DNA of 64,000 nucleotides from Kitasatospora sp. GAS204B (GTDB lineage Bacteria > Actinomycetota > Actinomycetes > Streptomycetales > Streptomycetaceae): assembly GCF_029892155.1 (NCBI RefSeq), contig NZ_JARZAG010000002.1, positions 1 to 64,000 on the forward strand, given 5' to 3'. Shown in pieces: positions 37,457 to 46,353 of this stretch (position 1 is its first letter; each line of letters opens with the position of its first letter). Position numbers and translations under genes: made by a program. The notes below the pieces were generated by a model, which did no database searches, was not told the DNA's origin, and saw only the letters and a program-made list of their open reading frames with translations.

Positions 37457-38404
37457 ATGCCCATCTCCACTGCCCTGGTCGCCACCGACCGCCCCGCCCG
37501 CTACCTCAAGCAACTCGTCTCCCACCTGGGCCACAAGGCCGACACCGCCCTGGCCGGCGACAGCCGCGGCACCGTGACGCTCGGCGCCGGAAGCTGCGTG
37601 CTCACCGCCTCGTCGGACGGACTGCGCCTGATCGCCACCGCCGCGGACCCCGAGGGCCTGGCCCGGGTCCAGGACGTGGTCGCCCGCCACCTGGTGCGCT
37701 TCGCCACCCAGGAGGAGTTGGACGTCCGGTGGAGCGAGCCGACGGCGGGCGGGGACCTGGAGATCCTCGACCCGGTGGTCGACGACTACCTGCTGACCCA
37801 CTGCACCCCGGCCGACCAGGCACTCCAGGAACTGGCCAGCACCACCCGGGAAGCCACCGGCAACGCGGCGGGGATGCAGATCTCGCACGACGAGGGCGCG
37901 CTGCTCACCCTGCTGACCGGCCTGACCGGCGCCCGGTTCGCCGTCGAGGTGGGCACCTTCACCGGCTACTCGTCCATCTGCATCGCCCGCGGCCTGGTCG
38001 AAGGCGGCCACCTGCTCACCTGCGACGTGAGCGAGGAGTGGACCGCCATCGCGCAACAGGCCTGGGAGCAGGCCGGCGTCACCGACCGGATCGACCTGAA
38101 GATCGGCCCGGCGATCGAGACCCTGCGCGCGATGCCGCAGGAGGCGGTCATCGACATCGCCTTCATCGACGCCGACAAGGTGAGCTACCCCGCCTACTAC
38201 GAGGAGATCGTCCGCCGGCTGCGCCCGGGCGGCCTGGTGGTGCTGGACAACGTCTTCCTCGGCGGGCGGGTGTTCGACCCGGCGTACCAGGAGGACCACC
38301 ACCGCGCGATGCGCGAGCTGAACGACCTCGTGGCGGGCGATGAGCGGGTGGAGTCGGTGATGCTGCCGGTGCGGGACGGGGTGACGCTGGCGCGGCGCCG
38401 GTGA
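37457..38404 (+). CDS. DUF2218 domain fused to an O-methyltransferase
   Basis: A 315-residue two-domain protein. Residues about 4-95 match the small DUF2218 family (ATDRPARYLKQLVSHLGHKAD, then LARVQDVVARHLVRFATQEEL), which usually occurs alone. Residues about 100-315 form a class I SAM-dependent O-methyltransferase of the caffeoyl-CoA type, with motif I EVGTFTG at 164-170, acidic D190, metal-binding FIDADK at 236-241 and LDN at 264-266. An AGGACGG site precedes the ATG at 37457. The methyl acceptor is unknown, and DUF2218 has no established role. Both domain calls are strong; the fusion is the unusual feature. Confidence 0.85.
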   Translation: MPISTALVATDRPARYLKQLVSHLGHKADTALAGDSRGTVTLGAGSCVLTASSDGLRLIATAADPEGLARVQDVVARHLVRFATQEELDVRWSEPTAGGDLEILDPVVDDYLLTHCTPADQALQELASTTREATGNAAGMQISHDEGALLTLLTGLTGARFAVEVGTFTGYSSICIARGLVEGGHLLTCDVSEEWTAIAQQAWEQAGVTDRIDLKIGPAIETLRAMPQEAVIDIAFIDADKVSYPAYYEEIVRRLRPGGLVVLDNVFLGGRVFDPAYQEDHHRAMRELNDLVAGDERVESVMLPVRDGVTLARRR

Positions 38405-38564
38405 GGGCGGTCCCCCGTCCGGCGACGGGGGACGCGGAGGCCGGCCGAGGCCTGCTGCCGGTGGAGCAACTGGCCCACGCGTGGGGGTCGGGAAGCGGGT
38501 CTGGGTGATCGTCGGCCCGGCTGGCTGACGGACTGCACCAGGCCGCGCGGCGCCGGGCAGCTGG

Positions 38565-39326
38565 TCAGGCCGGCTTCCGGGCCTCGATCAGGAAGCGGCT
38601 GGTGTGTGCGACGAACGAGCCCTCGCGCTCGATCAGTTCGTGCAGCTCGCGCAGCCGTTCGCGGTACTTGTGAACGGTGAAGTCGGGCACCATCCAGATG
38701 ACCTTGCGCAGGAAGTAGATGACGGCGCCGATGTCGAAGAACTCGGTGCGCAGCGACTCCGAGCGAAGGTCCAGCACCTCCAGCCCGACCCCCTCCGCCG
38801 CCGTACGGGCGTCCTCGGGGTGCCGGCCCCGGCGGGTCTCGGCGGGGAGCGGGCCCAGGAAGTACTCGACCAGTTCGAACACGCTGGCCGGGCCGACCTG
38901 CTGGGAGAGGTACGTACCGCCGGGGCGGAGCACCCGGGCGATCTCCGACCACCACACGGTCACCGGGTGCCGGCTGACCACCAGGTCGAACGCCTCGTCG
39001 GCGAAGGGCAGCGGCGGTTCGTCGGGGTCGGCCACGACGGCCACGCCGAGCGGGTGCAGCAGCCGGGTGGCTCTGGCGAGGTTCGGCGGCCACGATTCGG
39101 TCGCCACGGTCAGCGGCGGGAGCTTCGGCGCCCCGGCGAGCACCTCGCCGCCCCCGGTCTGGATGTCCAGCGCTGCCGAGGCGGTGGCCATCCGCTCGCT
39201 CATCAGCTTCTGGTAGCCCCAGGACGGGCGCTGCTCGGTCGCCCGCCCGTCCAGCCAGGAGAAGTCCCAGCCCTCCACGGACACCTCGGCGGCCTCGGCC
39301 ACCAGGTGGTCAAAGTTGCGCGTCAT
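38565..39326 (-). CDS. Class I SAM-dependent methyltransferase
   Basis: A 253-residue methyltransferase of the Methyltransf_11 kind. The early region has LDIQTGGGEVLAG (motif I-like), then PFADEAFDLVVSRH (motif for the target loop) and RVLRPGGTYLSQQVGP. The N-terminus MTRNFDHLVAEA and the WSWGYQK-type segment suggest a dedicated actinobacterial subfamily. The start is taken at the ATG at 39326; 39338 is an alternative. Substrate unknown. It is transcribed toward the fusion methyltransferase gene, which it meets tail to tail with a 160-base gap. Confidence 0.82.
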   Translation of the reverse strand: MTRNFDHLVAEAAEVSVEGWDFSWLDGRATEQRPSWGYQKLMSERMATASAALDIQTGGGEVLAGAPKLPPLTVATESWPPNLARATRLLHPLGVAVVADPDEPPLPFADEAFDLVVSRHPVTVWWSEIARVLRPGGTYLSQQVGPASVFELVEYFLGPLPAETRRGRHPEDARTAAEGVGLEVLDLRSESLRTEFFDIGAVIYFLRKVIWMVPDFTVHKYRERLRELHELIEREGSFVAHTSRFLIEARKPA

Positions 39327-39439
39327 GACGGCGATCATGACACCCCGCCCGGCGAACACCCAGCGTGAATCGCGGGATCAGGCCCCGACGACGCCCGCGC
39401 CACCTGCCAGCGCCCTCACGCTCGGGTCGGACGGGTGGA

Positions 39440-40222
39440 TCAGCCGGCCGCCACCGGTGGTCCGAGGTAGGTACCGCCGGAGACGTCGATGGTCTGGCCG
39501 GTCACCCAGCGCCCCTGCGGGCCCGCCAGGAAGCCCACCACGTCCGCGATGTCCTCCGGCTCGCCGAGCCGTCCGAGCGCGGTGATCGCCTCGAGCTCGG
39601 CCAGCGCCTCGGGAACCGAGGTCCAGCCGGCGGTCATGTCGGTCCGCACCACCCCGGCCTCGACCGTGTTCACGGTGATCCCACGCCCGCCCAACTCGTG
39701 GGCGAGCGACGGGCCGAGGGCCGCCAGCGCCGCCTTGGTGACGGTGTAGCCGATCTGCAGGGGGGCCGCGATCCGGGTGGCCGCCGAGCCCACGTTGACG
39801 ATCCGCCCGCCGTCCCGCAGCAGTGGAAGCGCCCGCTGGACCACGAAGACCGGCGCGGTCACGTTGATCGCCAGCAGCCGCTCGAACTCCTCCTCGGTGA
39901 GCTGTCCGATCGAACTGACCGAGTGGATGCCCGCGTTGTTCACCAGGATGTCCAGGCCGTCGGCGCCGTGGTCCGCCAGCCCGGCGGTAAGGCCTTCGAA
40001 CAGCCGGTCCACCGCACCGCTCTCGCCGAACCGGGCCCGCACCGCGAACGCCCGGCCGCCGGCCTCGGCGATCCGCGCCACGGTCTGCGCGGCGGCCGCG
40101 TCGTTGTCGCCGTAGTGGACCGCGACCAGCGCCCCCTCGGCCGCGAGCCGCAGGGCGACCGCGCGACCGATCCCGCGCGAGCCGCCCGTCACCAGTGCGG
40201 TCCTGCCGTCCAGTTCCCCCAT
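39440..40222 (-). CDS. SDR-family oxidoreductase (3-oxoacyl-ACP-reductase-like)
   Basis: A 260-residue classical short-chain dehydrogenase with TGGSRGIG cofactor motif, NNAG, catalytic Ser in VGSAAT, the YTVTK pair of catalytic Tyr and Lys, and the PG-to-EAGVVRTDM substitution typical of some members. The last residues TIDVSGGTYLG match the FabG-like C-terminus. A GGGGAGAGG site precedes the ATG at 40222. NADP preference is likely but the substrate cannot be inferred. Confidence 0.88.
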   Translation of the reverse strand: MGELDGRTALVTGGSRGIGRAVALRLAAEGALVAVHYGDNDAAAAQTVARIAEAGGRAFAVRARFGESGAVDRLFEGLTAGLADHGADGLDILVNNAGIHSVSSIGQLTEEEFERLLAINVTAPVFVVQRALPLLRDGGRIVNVGSAATRIAAPLQIGYTVTKAALAALGPSLAHELGGRGITVNTVEAGVVRTDMTAGWTSVPEALAELEAITALGRLGEPEDIADVVGFLAGPQGRWVTGQTIDVSGGTYLGPPVAAG

Positions 40223-40273
40223 GATCGCCTCTCCCCCTCGTGATGCCCCGGTCGAATCCGGGAACGATTCAGG

Positions 40274-41104
40274 CTAGCCAGCCCGCCGCCCCGCCGCGAT
40301 CCGTTGGCGCGAGGCCTCGTACAGCACCGCCGTCGCCGCGTTCGCCGCGTTCAGCGAACTCACCGCACCCGTCATCGGGATGCTCACCGTGTAGTCGCAC
40401 AACTCGCGCCACGCGGTGCTCAGGCCCGCCGTCTCGTTGCCGATCAGCAGCAGAGTGGGCTGGGTGAAGTCGAAGTCGAAGACCTCGCAGTCACCACGCT
40501 CGTCCGTACCCACGAGCACCACCGGGCAACCGGCCGCCCGCTTCGCCGAGACCCACTGCGCCACCTCCCGGTGCGAGGGCACCCGGACCGCCGGCAGGGC
40601 GAAGAGCGAACCGGTGCTGGCGCGTACGGACTTGGCGTCGTAGAGGTCGGCCGCGTGGCCGGAGACGATCATCCCGTGGGCGCCGAAGGCGTCGGCCGAG
40701 CGCAGGATGCTGCCGATGTTGCCGGGGCTGGTGGGGCGGTCGAAGAGCACGCCCAGGAAGTCGGCGCGGACGGGGATGCGGTCCAGGTCGTCGGCGGGCA
40801 GCTCGACCACCGCGATGAGCTCGGGCGCGTCCTCGTTCTTCTCGCCCAGTTCGGCGAGGAGTTCGGGCGCCATCGCCACCGTCTCGGTGTCCACGGACGC
40901 GCTGCGCAGCAGGTCGGCCGCCCAACTCGACAGCCGCCGGCCCGAGTCGTAGACCAGGGCGCGGATCGGCCAGCCGTACTCCACCGCCAGCGAGATCGGG
41001 CGCACGCCCTGGACCAGGAACTCCCGGGACCGCTGGCGCTTGTTCCGGTTGGCGAGCAGGGACTCCCATTGCTGGAAGCGGGCGTTGCGCGTGGTGATTC
41101 GCAT
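40274..41104 (-). CDS. TrmH/SpoU-family RNA 2'-O-methyltransferase
   Basis: A 276-residue knotted RNA methyltransferase. SpoU motifs are visible: NIGSILRSADAFG, LLIGNETAGLS and SIPMTGAVSSLNAANA. The N-terminal about 100 residues (ITTRNARFQQWESLLANRNKR) form the substrate-binding domain found in rRNA/tRNA members. It is the last gene of a compact minus-strand run whose first genes make s2U in tRNA, so tRNA or rRNA modification is the natural role. The exact target nucleotide is unknown. Confidence 0.88.
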   Translation of the reverse strand: MRITTRNARFQQWESLLANRNKRQRSREFLVQGVRPISLAVEYGWPIRALVYDSGRRLSSWAADLLRSASVDTETVAMAPELLAELGEKNEDAPELIAVVELPADDLDRIPVRADFLGVLFDRPTSPGNIGSILRSADAFGAHGMIVSGHAADLYDAKSVRASTGSLFALPAVRVPSHREVAQWVSAKRAAGCPVVLVGTDERGDCEVFDFDFTQPTLLLIGNETAGLSTAWRELCDYTVSIPMTGAVSSLNAANAATAVLYEASRQRIAAGRRAG

Positions 41105-41115
41105 AGCGGCCCAGG

Positions 41116-41805
41116 CTACCGGCCCGGGCGCACCGTGATCTCGGTGATCTCGGCGTCGCGCGGCAGGTCGAGGGCGGTCAGCACGGCGGTGGCCACCGAC
41201 TCCGGGGCGATCCAGGCCTGCGGGTCGTACTCCTTGCCCTCCTGCTGATGCACCTTCAGCTGCATCGCGGTGGCGGTGCGCCCCGGGTAGACGGTGGTGA
41301 CCCGGACGCCGCCGCCGTGCTCCTCCGCGCGCAGCGAGTCGGCCAGCGCGCGCAGGCCGAACTTGCTGGCCGCGTAGGAGCCCCAGTCGGCGTGCGCGCT
41401 CAGGCCGGCGCCGGAGTTGACGAAGACCACGTGGCCGCGGGACTGGCGCAGCTGGGGCAGCAGCAGGCGGGTCAGCTCGGCGGGCGCGACGAGGTTGATC
41501 GCCAGGGTCTCGTTCCAGACCTTGACCGGGGTGTCGCCGATCGGGCCGAGCTCGACCACGCCGGCGATGTGCAGCACCGAGTCGAGGTCGACCGGCAGGC
41601 TCTGCTGGCCGAAGGCCCAGGCGAGCTTCGCGGGGTCGGCGAGGTTGCCGACCAGGCTCTGCGCGCCGGGGAAGCGCTCGCGCAGCTCGGTGGCGCGCCG
41701 GGCGTCGCGGGCGAGCAGCCAGATGTCGTCGCCGCGCTCCAGCAGGCGCTGGGCGACGACGGCGCCGATGCCGGAGCCGGCGCCGGTGATCAGGTGAGTG
41801 GCCAT
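41116..41805 (-). CDS. SDR-family oxidoreductase
   Basis: A 229-residue short-chain dehydrogenase: TGAGSGIG, a HIAGVVELG segment replacing the usual NNAG, catalytic Ser (VNSGAGLS) and YAASK. An AGGAC site precedes the ATG at 41805. It sits 14 bp after the LOG-like gene and 11 bp before the TrmH-family gene, so it is co-transcribed with RNA-modification genes although its own substrate is unknown. Confidence 0.87.
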   Translation of the reverse strand: MATHLITGAGSGIGAVVAQRLLERGDDIWLLARDARRATELRERFPGAQSLVGNLADPAKLAWAFGQQSLPVDLDSVLHIAGVVELGPIGDTPVKVWNETLAINLVAPAELTRLLLPQLRQSRGHVVFVNSGAGLSAHADWGSYAASKFGLRALADSLRAEEHGGGVRVTTVYPGRTATAMQLKVHQQEGKEYDPQAWIAPESVATAVLTALDLPRDAEITEITVRPGR

Positions 41806-41819
41806 CAGCGGAAGTCCTA

Positions 41820-42350
41820 TCAGGAAGTGGCGGCGAGGTGGGCGAAGACCTCGGCGGGGGTGTCGGCGAAGGAGACCAGCTCGGCGAGCGGGCGGGGCAG
41901 GAAGCCCTCGGTCTCCATCCGCTGGAGCTGGCTGCGCAGGCCGTCGTAGAAGCCCTCGGTGTCGAGCACCACCACCGGCTTGCCGTGCAGGTTGTGCTTC
42001 TTCAGCTCCAGCACCTCGGTGACCTCGTCCAGCGTGCCGAGGCCGCCGACCAGCACCACGACGGCATCCGCCCGGGCCAGCAGCTGCGCCTTGCGCTCGG
42101 CCAGGTCGGCGGTCATCACCAGCTCGTCCGCGCCTTGGTAGCCCTTGTGCGCCAGCAGCTCGACCAGGATGCCGACCAGCTTGCCGCCGGCCGCCTTGAC
42201 GCCGTCGGCGAGCAGGCCCATCAGGCCGGCGTCGGAGCCGCCCCAGACCAGGGTGTGGCCGCCCTCGCCGAGCAGCCGGGCGAACTCGGCGGCGGGGGCG
42301 GTGTAGCGGGCGTCGAGCGAGTTCGCGGAGCAGAAGACGGTGATGTTCAT
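41820..42350 (-). CDS. LOG-family protein (cytokinin-activating phosphoribohydrolase-like)
   Basis: A 176-residue Rossmann-fold protein of the lysine decarboxylase/LOG family (TIGR00730). Visible are VFCSANSLD at the start, WGGSDAGLMG, ERKAQLL and VGGLGTLDE, which corresponds to the PGGxGTxxE active-site motif but has Val for the first Pro. Characterised members hydrolyse adenosine monophosphate derivatives to the free base, including isopentenyl-AMP from tRNA turnover. It follows mnmA by 16 bp. The Val substitution may be tolerated, but activity is not certain. Confidence 0.85.
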   Translation of the reverse strand: MNITVFCSANSLDARYTAPAAEFARLLGEGGHTLVWGGSDAGLMGLLADGVKAAGGKLVGILVELLAHKGYQGADELVMTADLAERKAQLLARADAVVVLVGGLGTLDEVTEVLELKKHNLHGKPVVVLDTEGFYDGLRSQLQRMETEGFLPRPLAELVSFADTPAEVFAHLAATS

Positions 42351-42366
42351 AGTGACAAGAGACTTA

Positions 42367-43533
42367 TCAGATCTCCGCCACGGCCCGCTGACCGGCTTCG
42401 GCCACGGCCCGCCGCTCGGTCTCCGCGATGGTCGCCGACCCGACCACCCGGGTGCCGTCGTAGAGCACCACGGCCTGTCCGGGCGCGATCCCGCGCACCG
42501 CGCGGTCCAGCCGCACCCGCAGCTGATCGCCGACGACCGAGGCGGTCACCGGCACCTCCTCGCCGTGCGCGCGCAGCTGAGCGGTGTAGGTCCCTTCCCC
42601 CGCCGGCGCCGCGCCGCACCAGCGCGGGCGGATCGCGGTGAGCCCCAGCACGTCGAGGCCCTCGACCGGGCCGACCGTGACGGTGTTGTTCACGGGCGAG
42701 ATGTCCAGCACGTAGCGCGGCTTGCCGTCCGGCGCCGGGTGCCCGATCCGCAGGCCCTTGCGCTGCCCGATGGTGAACCCGTACGCGCCGTCGTGTTCGC
42801 CGAGCTTCTCGCCGCTGACGTCCACGATGTCGCCGGTCGCGGTGCCCAGGTGCTGGGCCAGGAAGCCCTGGGTGTCGCCGTCGGCGATGAAGCAGATGTC
42901 GTGGCTGTCCGGCTTCTTGGCCACCGCCAGGCCCCGGCGCTCGGCCTCCACCCGGATCTCGTCCTTGGTGGTGTCGCCGAGCGGGAAGAGCGAGTGCGCC
43001 AACTGCTTCGCGTCCAGCACGCCCAGCACGTACGACTGGTCCTTGGCCGCGTCCACCGCCCGGTGCAACTCACGGCCACCGCCCGGCAGTTCGACGATCC
43101 GCGCGTAGTGTCCGGTGCACACCGCGTCGAAGCCCAGGGCGACGGCCTTGTCCAGCAGCGCGGCGAACTTGATCTTCTCGTTGCAGCGCAGGCAGGGGTT
43201 GGGGGTGCGCCCGGCCGCGTACTCGGCGACGAAGTCGTCGATCACGTCCTCGCGGAACCGCTCGGCCAGGTCCCAGACGTAGAACGGGATGCCGATCACG
43301 TCGGCGGCCCGGCGGGCGTCCCGGGAGTCCTCCAGGGTGCAGCAGCCGCGGGCGCCGGTGCGGAAGGACTGCGGGTTGGACGACAGCGCCAGGTGCACGC
43401 CGGTGACTTCGTGCCCGGCTTCGGCGGCGCGGGCCGCGGCCACGGCGGAGTCGACCCCGCCGGACATCGCGGCGAGGACGCGCAGACGGGTGCTGGTCGA
43501 CGGCCCGGACGGGGCACCAGGGAAGTCAGTCAT
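42367..43533 (-). CDS. mnmA: tRNA-specific 2-thiouridylase
   Basis: Makes s2U34 in tRNAs for Lys, Glu and Gln. The 388-residue protein has the PP-loop MSGGVDS near residue 23, catalytic cysteines in [12 protein letters not shown] and in HDICFIAD, the [10 protein letters not shown] motif, and a C-terminal beta-barrel. It is preceded by a cysteine desulfurase 36 bp upstream, which would supply the sulfur directly, as in other organisms that lack the Tus relay. Confidence 0.95.
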   Translation of the reverse strand: MTDFPGAPSGPSTSTRLRVLAAMSGGVDSAVAAARAAEAGHEVTGVHLALSSNPQSFRTGARGCCTLEDSRDARRAADVIGIPFYVWDLAERFREDVIDDFVAEYAAGRTPNPCLRCNEKIKFAALLDKAVALGFDAVCTGHYARIVELPGGGRELHRAVDAAKDQSYVLGVLDAKQLAHSLFPLGDTTKDEIRVEAERRGLAVAKKPDSHDICFIADGDTQGFLAQHLGTATGDIVDVSGEKLGEHDGAYGFTIGQRKGLRIGHPAPDGKPRYVLDISPVNNTVTVGPVEGLDVLGLTAIRPRWCGAAPAGEGTYTAQLRAHGEEVPVTASVVGDQLRVRLDRAVRGIAPGQAVVLYDGTRVVGSATIAETERRAVAEAGQRAVAEI

Positions 43534-43569
43534 AGTCCCCCCAGGGTACGTGGTCGCGGAAATTCGGTT

Positions 43570-44739
43570 TCAGCGCTGCCCGGCGTTGCGGACCCGCTCG
43601 ACCACCGGGCCGATCGCCTCGGCCAGCGCGTCCACGTCCGCCTTGCTGGAGGTGTGCCCCAGCGAGAAGCGCAGCGAGGAACGGGCCAGCAGCGGATCGG
43701 CGCCGATCGCCAGCAGCACGTGGCTGGGCTGCGGCACGCCCGCCGAGCAGGCCGAACCGGTGGAGCACTCGATCCCGGCGGCGTCCAGCAGCATCAGCAG
43801 CGCGTCGCCCTCGCAGCCGGGGAAGGAGAAGTGCGCGTTGGCGGGCAGCCGGCCGGCGTCGGCCGGGTCGCCGTTGAGCAGCGCCTCGGGGACGGCGGCG
43901 AGCACCCGGGCGACCAGGTCCGCACGCAGCGCGCCGAGCAGCACGGCCGCTTCGGGCTGCCGCTCGACGGCGAGTTCGGCGGCCGCCGCGAAGCCGGCCG
44001 CGGCGGGCACGTCCAGGGTGCCGGAGCGCACGTCGCGCTCCTGGCCGCCGCCGTGCAGCAGCGGCACCGGTGCCATGGCGCGGGAGAGCAGCAGGGCGCC
44101 GACCCCGTACGGGCCGCCGATCTTGTGCCCGGTGACGGTCAGCGCGTCCAGTCCCGAGTCGGCGAAGGAGACCGGCACCTGGCCCAGCGCCTGCACCGCG
44201 TCGGCGTGCATCGGGATGCCGAACTCGCGGGCGATCGCCGAGAGTTCGGTGATCGGCTGGAGGGTGCCGACCTCGTTGTTGGCCCACATCACGGTGATCA
44301 GCGCGACCGATCCCGGGTCGCTCTCGATCGCCGCGCGCAGCGCCTCGGGGTGCACCCGCCCATGGCCGTCGACCGGCAGGTACTCGACCCGGGCGCCCTC
44401 GTGTTCGGCCAGCCAGTGCACCGCGTCCAGCACCGCGTGGTGCTCGACCGGGCTGCACAGCAGCCGGGTGCGGGCCGGGTCGGCGTCCCGGCGGGCCCAG
44501 TACAGACCCTTGACCGCCAGGTTGTCGGACTCGGTACCGCCGCCGGTGAAGACGATCTCGCTCGGGCGCGCGCCCAGCGAGGCGGCCAGCGACTCGCGGG
44601 ACTCCTCGATCACCCGCCGGGCCCGGCGGCCGGCCGCGTGCAGGGAGGAGGCATTGCCGGTGACGCCGAGGTGCGCCGTCATCGCGGCGATCGCCTCGGG
44701 GAGCATCGGGGTGGTGGCCGCATGGTCGAGGTATGGCAT
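43570..44739 (-). CDS. Cysteine desulfurase (IscS/NifS-like), partner of MnmA
   Basis: PLP enzyme that takes sulfur from cysteine. The 389-residue protein begins YLDHAATTP, binds PLP through Lys in [10 protein letters not shown], and has the persulfide Cys in a TGSACSAG loop. The ATG at 44739 is chosen; the frame upstream to 44811 has no family sequence. Placement directly before mnmA implies tRNA thiolation as the main client, although Fe-S supply is not excluded. Confidence 0.93.
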   Translation of the reverse strand: MPYLDHAATTPMLPEAIAAMTAHLGVTGNASSLHAAGRRARRVIEESRESLAASLGARPSEIVFTGGGTESDNLAVKGLYWARRDADPARTRLLCSPVEHHAVLDAVHWLAEHEGARVEYLPVDGHGRVHPEALRAAIESDPGSVALITVMWANNEVGTLQPITELSAIAREFGIPMHADAVQALGQVPVSFADSGLDALTVTGHKIGGPYGVGALLLSRAMAPVPLLHGGGQERDVRSGTLDVPAAAGFAAAAELAVERQPEAAVLLGALRADLVARVLAAVPEALLNGDPADAGRLPANAHFSFPGCEGDALLMLLDAAGIECSTGSACSAGVPQPSHVLLAIGADPLLARSSLRFSLGHTSSKADVDALAEAIGPVVERVRNAGQR

Positions 44740-44840
44740 GGCTGAACCAGTGTAGGCGCCCGCGCGGGGGCCCGGGGCCTGCGGGGTGTCGGCGGGATTC
44801 GGCCATTGCACGGGCTGCGACGCGGCGTTAGCCTCCGGTC

Positions 44841-45686
44841 ATGTCGCAGACCGTTGACCGGGCCCTGACGATCCTGGCCTCGCTGGGCGACGGCCCGGCC
44901 TCGCTCGAGCAGGCCGCCAGCCGGATCGGGGTGCACAAGTCGACCGCACTGCGGCTGCTGCGGACCCTGGAGGAACACGGGTTCGTGCACCGGCAGTCCG
45001 ACCATCGCTACCGGCTGGGCGGGCGACTGCTGTCGCTGGCCCACACCGCGTTGGAGGGCATCGACGTCCGCCAGGTCTCGGCGCCGTACCTGGCCTCGCT
45101 GAACGAGCGCTACGGGCACACCGTGCACCTGGCCGTGCTGGACGGCGCCGAGGTGCGCTACGTGGACCAGGTGGAGGGCCGCTACCCGGGTACCGCCGCG
45201 GGCCGGCCGGGAGCGGCCTGCGGCATCGGCCTGCGGGCGCCGGCCGCCGCGACCGCCAGCGGGAAGGTGCTGCTGGCGGGGCTGACGGAGGATCAGCTGA
45301 CGGCGGTGCTGGACGGCCACGAGTTCCCGGCCTGCACCCCGCGCAGCCCGCGCCCGGCCGCCGAAGCGCGAGCCGAACTGCGGGCCGAACTGCGGGCCGA
45401 ACTGGGCGCGGTGCGCCGGCAGGGCTGGGCACTGGACCAGGGCGAGTACGAGCAGGCGGTGAACTGTCTGGCCGCCCCGATCAGCGACAGCGAGGGCCGT
45501 CCGGTGGCCGCCTGCGCGATCTCGGCGCCGGTGGCGGTGGCACCGGTGGGCGAGCTGAGCCGGTTGCTGCCGGAACTGCTCTGCACGGTGGAGGCGATCT
45601 CGCTGGCCTACGGCGGCTCGCCTACTCCTCGCTGGTGCGAGAACCGTTGCGGTGCCAAGCACGCGGTGCGCGCCAGCCATATCTGA
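44841..45686 (+). CDS. IclR-family transcriptional regulator
   Basis: A 281-residue regulator: winged helix at 1-65 (VDRALTILASLGDGPASLEQ, KSTALRLLRTLEEHGF) and a GAF-like ligand domain behind it with the family segment ATASGKVLLAGL. Two features are odd. A 12-bp repeat (gccgaactgcgg, three copies, 45367-45405) codes for AELR repeats in the linker near residue 180. The C-terminus runs about 22 residues past the usual end (SLAYGG) and overlaps the convergent membrane gene by 65 bp. Target genes are unknown. Confidence 0.88.
   Translation: MSQTVDRALTILASLGDGPASLEQAASRIGVHKSTALRLLRTLEEHGFVHRQSDHRYRLGGRLLSLAHTALEGIDVRQVSAPYLASLNERYGHTVHLAVLDGAEVRYVDQVEGRYPGTAAGRPGAACGIGLRAPAAATASGKVLLAGLTEDQLTAVLDGHEFPACTPRSPRPAAEARAELRAELRAELGAVRRQGWALDQGEYEQAVNCLAAPISDSEGRPVAACAISAPVAVAPVGELSRLLPELLCTVEAISLAYGGSPTPRWCENRCGAKHAVRASHI
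45367..45405 (+). repeat. Three 12-bp in-frame repeats inside the IclR gene
   Basis: Three near-identical gccgaactgcgg units follow one another and encode an AELR repeat in the ligand-domain linker. Repeats of this kind vary in number by slippage; here the period preserves the frame. Confidence 0.7.
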
Positions 45687-46281
45687 GCGCGAGCATCCGC
45701 AGGCCGAAGGCGATCACCGCGGCGGTGCTGGCGGTCAGCGTGGTCAGGTGGTCCACCGCGATCAGCACGGCCACCAGGCTGGCGCCGACCACCGCGGGCA
45801 CGGCGTAGATCTCACGGTCCCAGCGCAGCAGGGACGGCGGTTCCATCGCCAGCACGTCGCGGATCACGCCGCCGCCGGCCGCGGTCAGCAGGCCGAGCGC
45901 CACCGAGGCGACCGAGCCGAGCCCGTAGTCGTGCGCCTTGACGGTGCCGGTCACGCAGAACAGGCCGAGGCCGAGCGCGTCCAGCGTCTGCACCGCGCGG
46001 TTGATCCGCTCCACCTCGGGGTGCAGGAAGAAGACCACCACACCGGCCAGCAGTGGGGTCAGGAAGTAGCCGAGGTTGCTGAAGGCGACCGGCGGGGTGG
46101 CGCCGATCAGCAGGTCGCGCATCACCCCGCCGCCGAGCGCGGTGGCTTCGGCCAGCACGCAGATGCCGACGATGTCCATGTTCTTGCGCACGGCGAGCAG
46201 GCCCCCGGAGAGGGCGAAGACGAAGATGCCGATCAGGTCGATGCTCTGCTGCACGTCGGGCGGGAAAAGCTGCGAGGTCAC
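45622..46281 (-). CDS. TRIC-type (UPF0126) membrane protein
   Basis: A 219-residue protein with about seven membrane segments in two repeats. Each repeat has the glycine-rich GGG(V/I)xRD motif, seen as GGGVMRDLLIG and GGGVIRDVLAM. This is the trimeric intracellular cation channel/UPF0126 family; some bacterial relatives are known as glycine transporters or K+ channels. The GTG at 46281 is the start I favour; a GTG at 46311 extends it by 10 residues. Its 3' end overlaps the convergent IclR gene. Confidence 0.85.
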   Translation of the reverse strand: MTSQLFPPDVQQSIDLIGIFVFALSGGLLAVRKNMDIVGICVLAEATALGGGVMRDLLIGATPPVAFSNLGYFLTPLLAGVVVFFLHPEVERINRAVQTLDALGLGLFCVTGTVKAHDYGLGSVASVALGLLTAAGGGVIRDVLAMEPPSLLRWDREIYAVPAVVGASLVAVLIAVDHLTTLTASTAAVIAFGLRMLALRYGWRAPRAWHRNGSRTSEE

Positions 46282-46353
46282 CGGCCCAGTGTCTCCCGGA
46301 GCCCGGACCACGCCGAATCGGCGGGCCCGGGCTGCGGGCTGCGGGGGCCGGCA

